From contig JAATGK010000135.1 of assembly GCA_015654715.1 (NCBI GenBank), forward strand, positions 1 to 6,877: DNA of 6,877 nt. The letters are read 5' to 3'. Positions 5,825-6,877 of the stretch are shown here, piece by piece; positions within the stretch are counted from its first letter, which is position 1, and each line of letters begins with the position of its first letter. Below the pieces are notes generated by a model. The model did not search any database. It was not told the DNA's origin and was given only the letters and a program-made list of their open reading frames with translations. A program made the translations under genes and the position numbers. The DNA is from Alphaproteobacteria bacterium. GTDB taxonomy: Bacteria; Pseudomonadota; Alphaproteobacteria; Micropepsales; Micropepsaceae.

Positions 5825-6697
5825 CTATTTGCTCACCGGTGTGACAAGCCATTCCGGGTGATGGAGCAGCACACCCTGATAGACGCGCCACCCAGCAACA
5901 GTGCGCGCTCGTTCCTCGTCGGTTCCGCCATTGTAAATGAAGCCGAAATCATCCGATGTGATCTGGTTCAGGATTGCAGCCAGTGCATCGACCACCTTCT
6001 CGGGTCCGTACAGGCGGAATTCCTCGAACCTGTTGGGTGAGAAATTCCGCAATGCGATTTGCCTTTTCGCAAGTGCCCGCCGGTCGTCCATCTGGTCGAT
6101 GATGGCCGGTACGGCGGTGGTACCCAACGCTTCCAGGCGAACGAAAGCTTGCGCCTCGGTGTCTTGTTCGAGGGTTTGCTGGATCAGGTTGTGAACCTGC
6201 CGAACGACCGGCCCGGTTTCAGTCGGCTTCCAATTGTGCAGCAGATCGTCCTGACGCGCGACTTCCAGAGCGATGGCGGCGGTGAGCTTGTTGGTCTCCG
6301 GTTCGATACCTTCGCGATACCCGGCAAGATACCAGTCGCGGTTCACGCCGTCCGTCGAAGCGGACAGCAGAAAGACCACGACCTTGTGGCCGTCCAGCGC
6401 TACTAATGTTTTGTTCGAGACGCCATAGTGGTCGTTTTCGGCGTAATGGCGGAAAATCAGGGACGGTGCGGGCTTGCCTTTCAGCGTCCGCTCGACTTTC
6501 ACGAAGATCGGCGCATACCCGCTGCTATCTCTTGGAATGGCATCCGACTTGTTTAGCTGGACGGAGAGAGTTCCCGATACAATGAGCTCCGACTGGGCGC
6601 AAATCCGCCAAAGCTGCGCTCCGTCTTCGGCGCGCACAGAAGCCGTCGCAACGATGGCGAGCGCGCAAAACATCGCGATTTTCGAGAAAACCCGCAT
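5825..6697 (-). CDS. Exported protein of unknown function with helical-repeat C-terminal half
   Basis: I do not recognise this 290-residue protein. It has a clear signal peptide (hydrophobic 8-20, likely cleavage after VRA at 23), so it is probably periplasmic, without a lipobox. Residues 28-130 look beta-rich (ELIVSGTLSVQL, APIFVKVERTLKG, HKVVVFLLSA, WYLAGYREG), a pattern like small beta-barrel domains in exported proteins that read 'secretion signal - VGTV - VERVLKG - VFL'. Residues 140-250 are helical; ALGTTAVPAIIDQM (190-203) and VVDALAAILNQI (235-246) resemble HEAT-type helices. Cys33 is the only mature cysteine. No catalytic motif is seen. AGGGGG (6705-6710 on this strand) is seven bases from the ATG. 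It lies 39 bases after efp on the same strand and may be co-transcribed with it; efp-linked function is not implied. Confidence 0.78.
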   Translation of the reverse strand: MRVFSKIAMFCALAIVATASVRAEDGAQLWRICAQSELIVSGTLSVQLNKSDAIPRDSSGYAPIFVKVERTLKGKPAPSLIFRHYAENDHYGVSNKTLVALDGHKVVVFLLSASTDGVNRDWYLAGYREGIEPETNKLTAAIALEVARQDDLLHNWKPTETGPVVRQVHNLIQQTLEQDTEAQAFVRLEALGTTAVPAIIDQMDDRRALAKRQIALRNFSPNRFEEFRLYGPEKVVDALAAILNQITSDDFGFIYNGGTDEERARTVAGWRVYQGVLLHHPEWLVTPVSK

Positions 6698-6723
6698 GGC
6701 CCATCCCCCTGAGGACTGGCCAT

Positions 6724-6729
6724 ACTATA
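6724..6729 (-). promoter_or_regulatory. Possible -10 box of the exported unknown protein gene
   Basis: On the minus strand the sequence reads TATAGT, a five-of-six match to the -10 consensus, located between the efp stop and this gene's start. The -35 position (ACGCGC, inside the efp end) does not match consensus. The gene may therefore have its own weak promoter or depend on read-through from efp. Confidence 0.25.
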
Positions 6730-6736
6730 CCGACCG

Positions 6737-6877
6737 CTAATCCTTGGCGCGTTCGATATAGGCGCCGTCTTCGGTCATCACCACGACGCGGGTGCCCGGC
6801 ACGATGTGAGTCGGCACCATGGTGCGCACGCCGTTGTTGAGCAACGCCGGTTTGAACGAGCCCGAAGCCGTCTGGCC
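6737..6877 (-). CDS. efp: Elongation factor P, C-terminal part (partial, 5' end outside window)
   Basis: Forty-six codons and a TAG stop remain. They encode [20 protein letters not shown] followed by [20 protein letters not shown] and IERAKD. This is the OB-fold III of EF-P: the GQTAS..KPA entry, the glycine-turn [14 protein letters not shown] strand pair, and the terminal GxYxxR. EF-P binds ribosomes between the P and E sites and rescues those stalled at proline runs; the modified lysine of domain I lies outside this window. The MTEDGAY..RAKD ending is of the type I know from alphaproteobacteria. The YeiP paralogue is less likely because its C-terminus differs. The next gene on this strand follows after 39 bases, with no hairpin terminator in the gap. 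Confidence 0.93.
   Translation of the reverse strand, partial: GQTASGSFKPALLNNGVRTMVPTHIVPGTRVVVMTEDGAYIERAKD

Overview
The window looks like chromosomal DNA of a GC-rich alphaproteobacterium. The best taxonomic clue is the C-terminal end of elongation factor P at the right edge, whose last residues ([13 protein letters not shown]) have the form I associate with alphaproteobacterial EF-P. Strong G/C preference at third codon positions agrees. I cannot name genus or species from sequence alone. There are no tRNA or rRNA genes, CRISPR arrays, transposases or phage genes.

Layout from left to right. (1) The last 17 codons of an unidentified + strand gene (1-54), followed by a weak hairpin. (2) An atypical NAD(P)-binding SDR protein (120-1067, +). 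(3) An exported prolyl-oligopeptidase-family serine peptidase (1125-3263, +). (4) A strong two-way rho-independent terminator (3287-3316) placed almost symmetrically between converging genes. (5) An exported CHAP-domain protein (3338-4024, -). (6) A 314-base divergent intergenic region, visibly poorer in GC, with a short palindrome. (7) A membrane-anchored SDH-family Clp-fold serine protease with a GTG start (4339-5733, +). (8) A short convergent gap with a REP-like dyad (about 5739-5810). (9) An exported protein of unknown function (5825-6697, -). (10) The partial efp gene (6737-6877, -).

The SDR and peptidase genes are 57 bases apart on one strand with no terminator between them, so they may be co-transcribed. 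The CHAP and SDH-protease genes are divergent and share the 314-base control region. The exported unknown lies 39 bases downstream of efp and may be read from the efp promoter, although a -10-like box lies in the gap. Three of the complete proteins carry signal peptides and a fourth has an N-terminal membrane anchor, so most of the window is devoted to the cell envelope. That they share one pathway is not shown.

I see no clear new multi-gene system. The items most worth a second look are the SDH protease, with its added anchor, 24-base tandem-repeat linker and long C-terminal extension; the SDR protein that appears to have lost its YxxxK catalytic pair; and the REP-like element.
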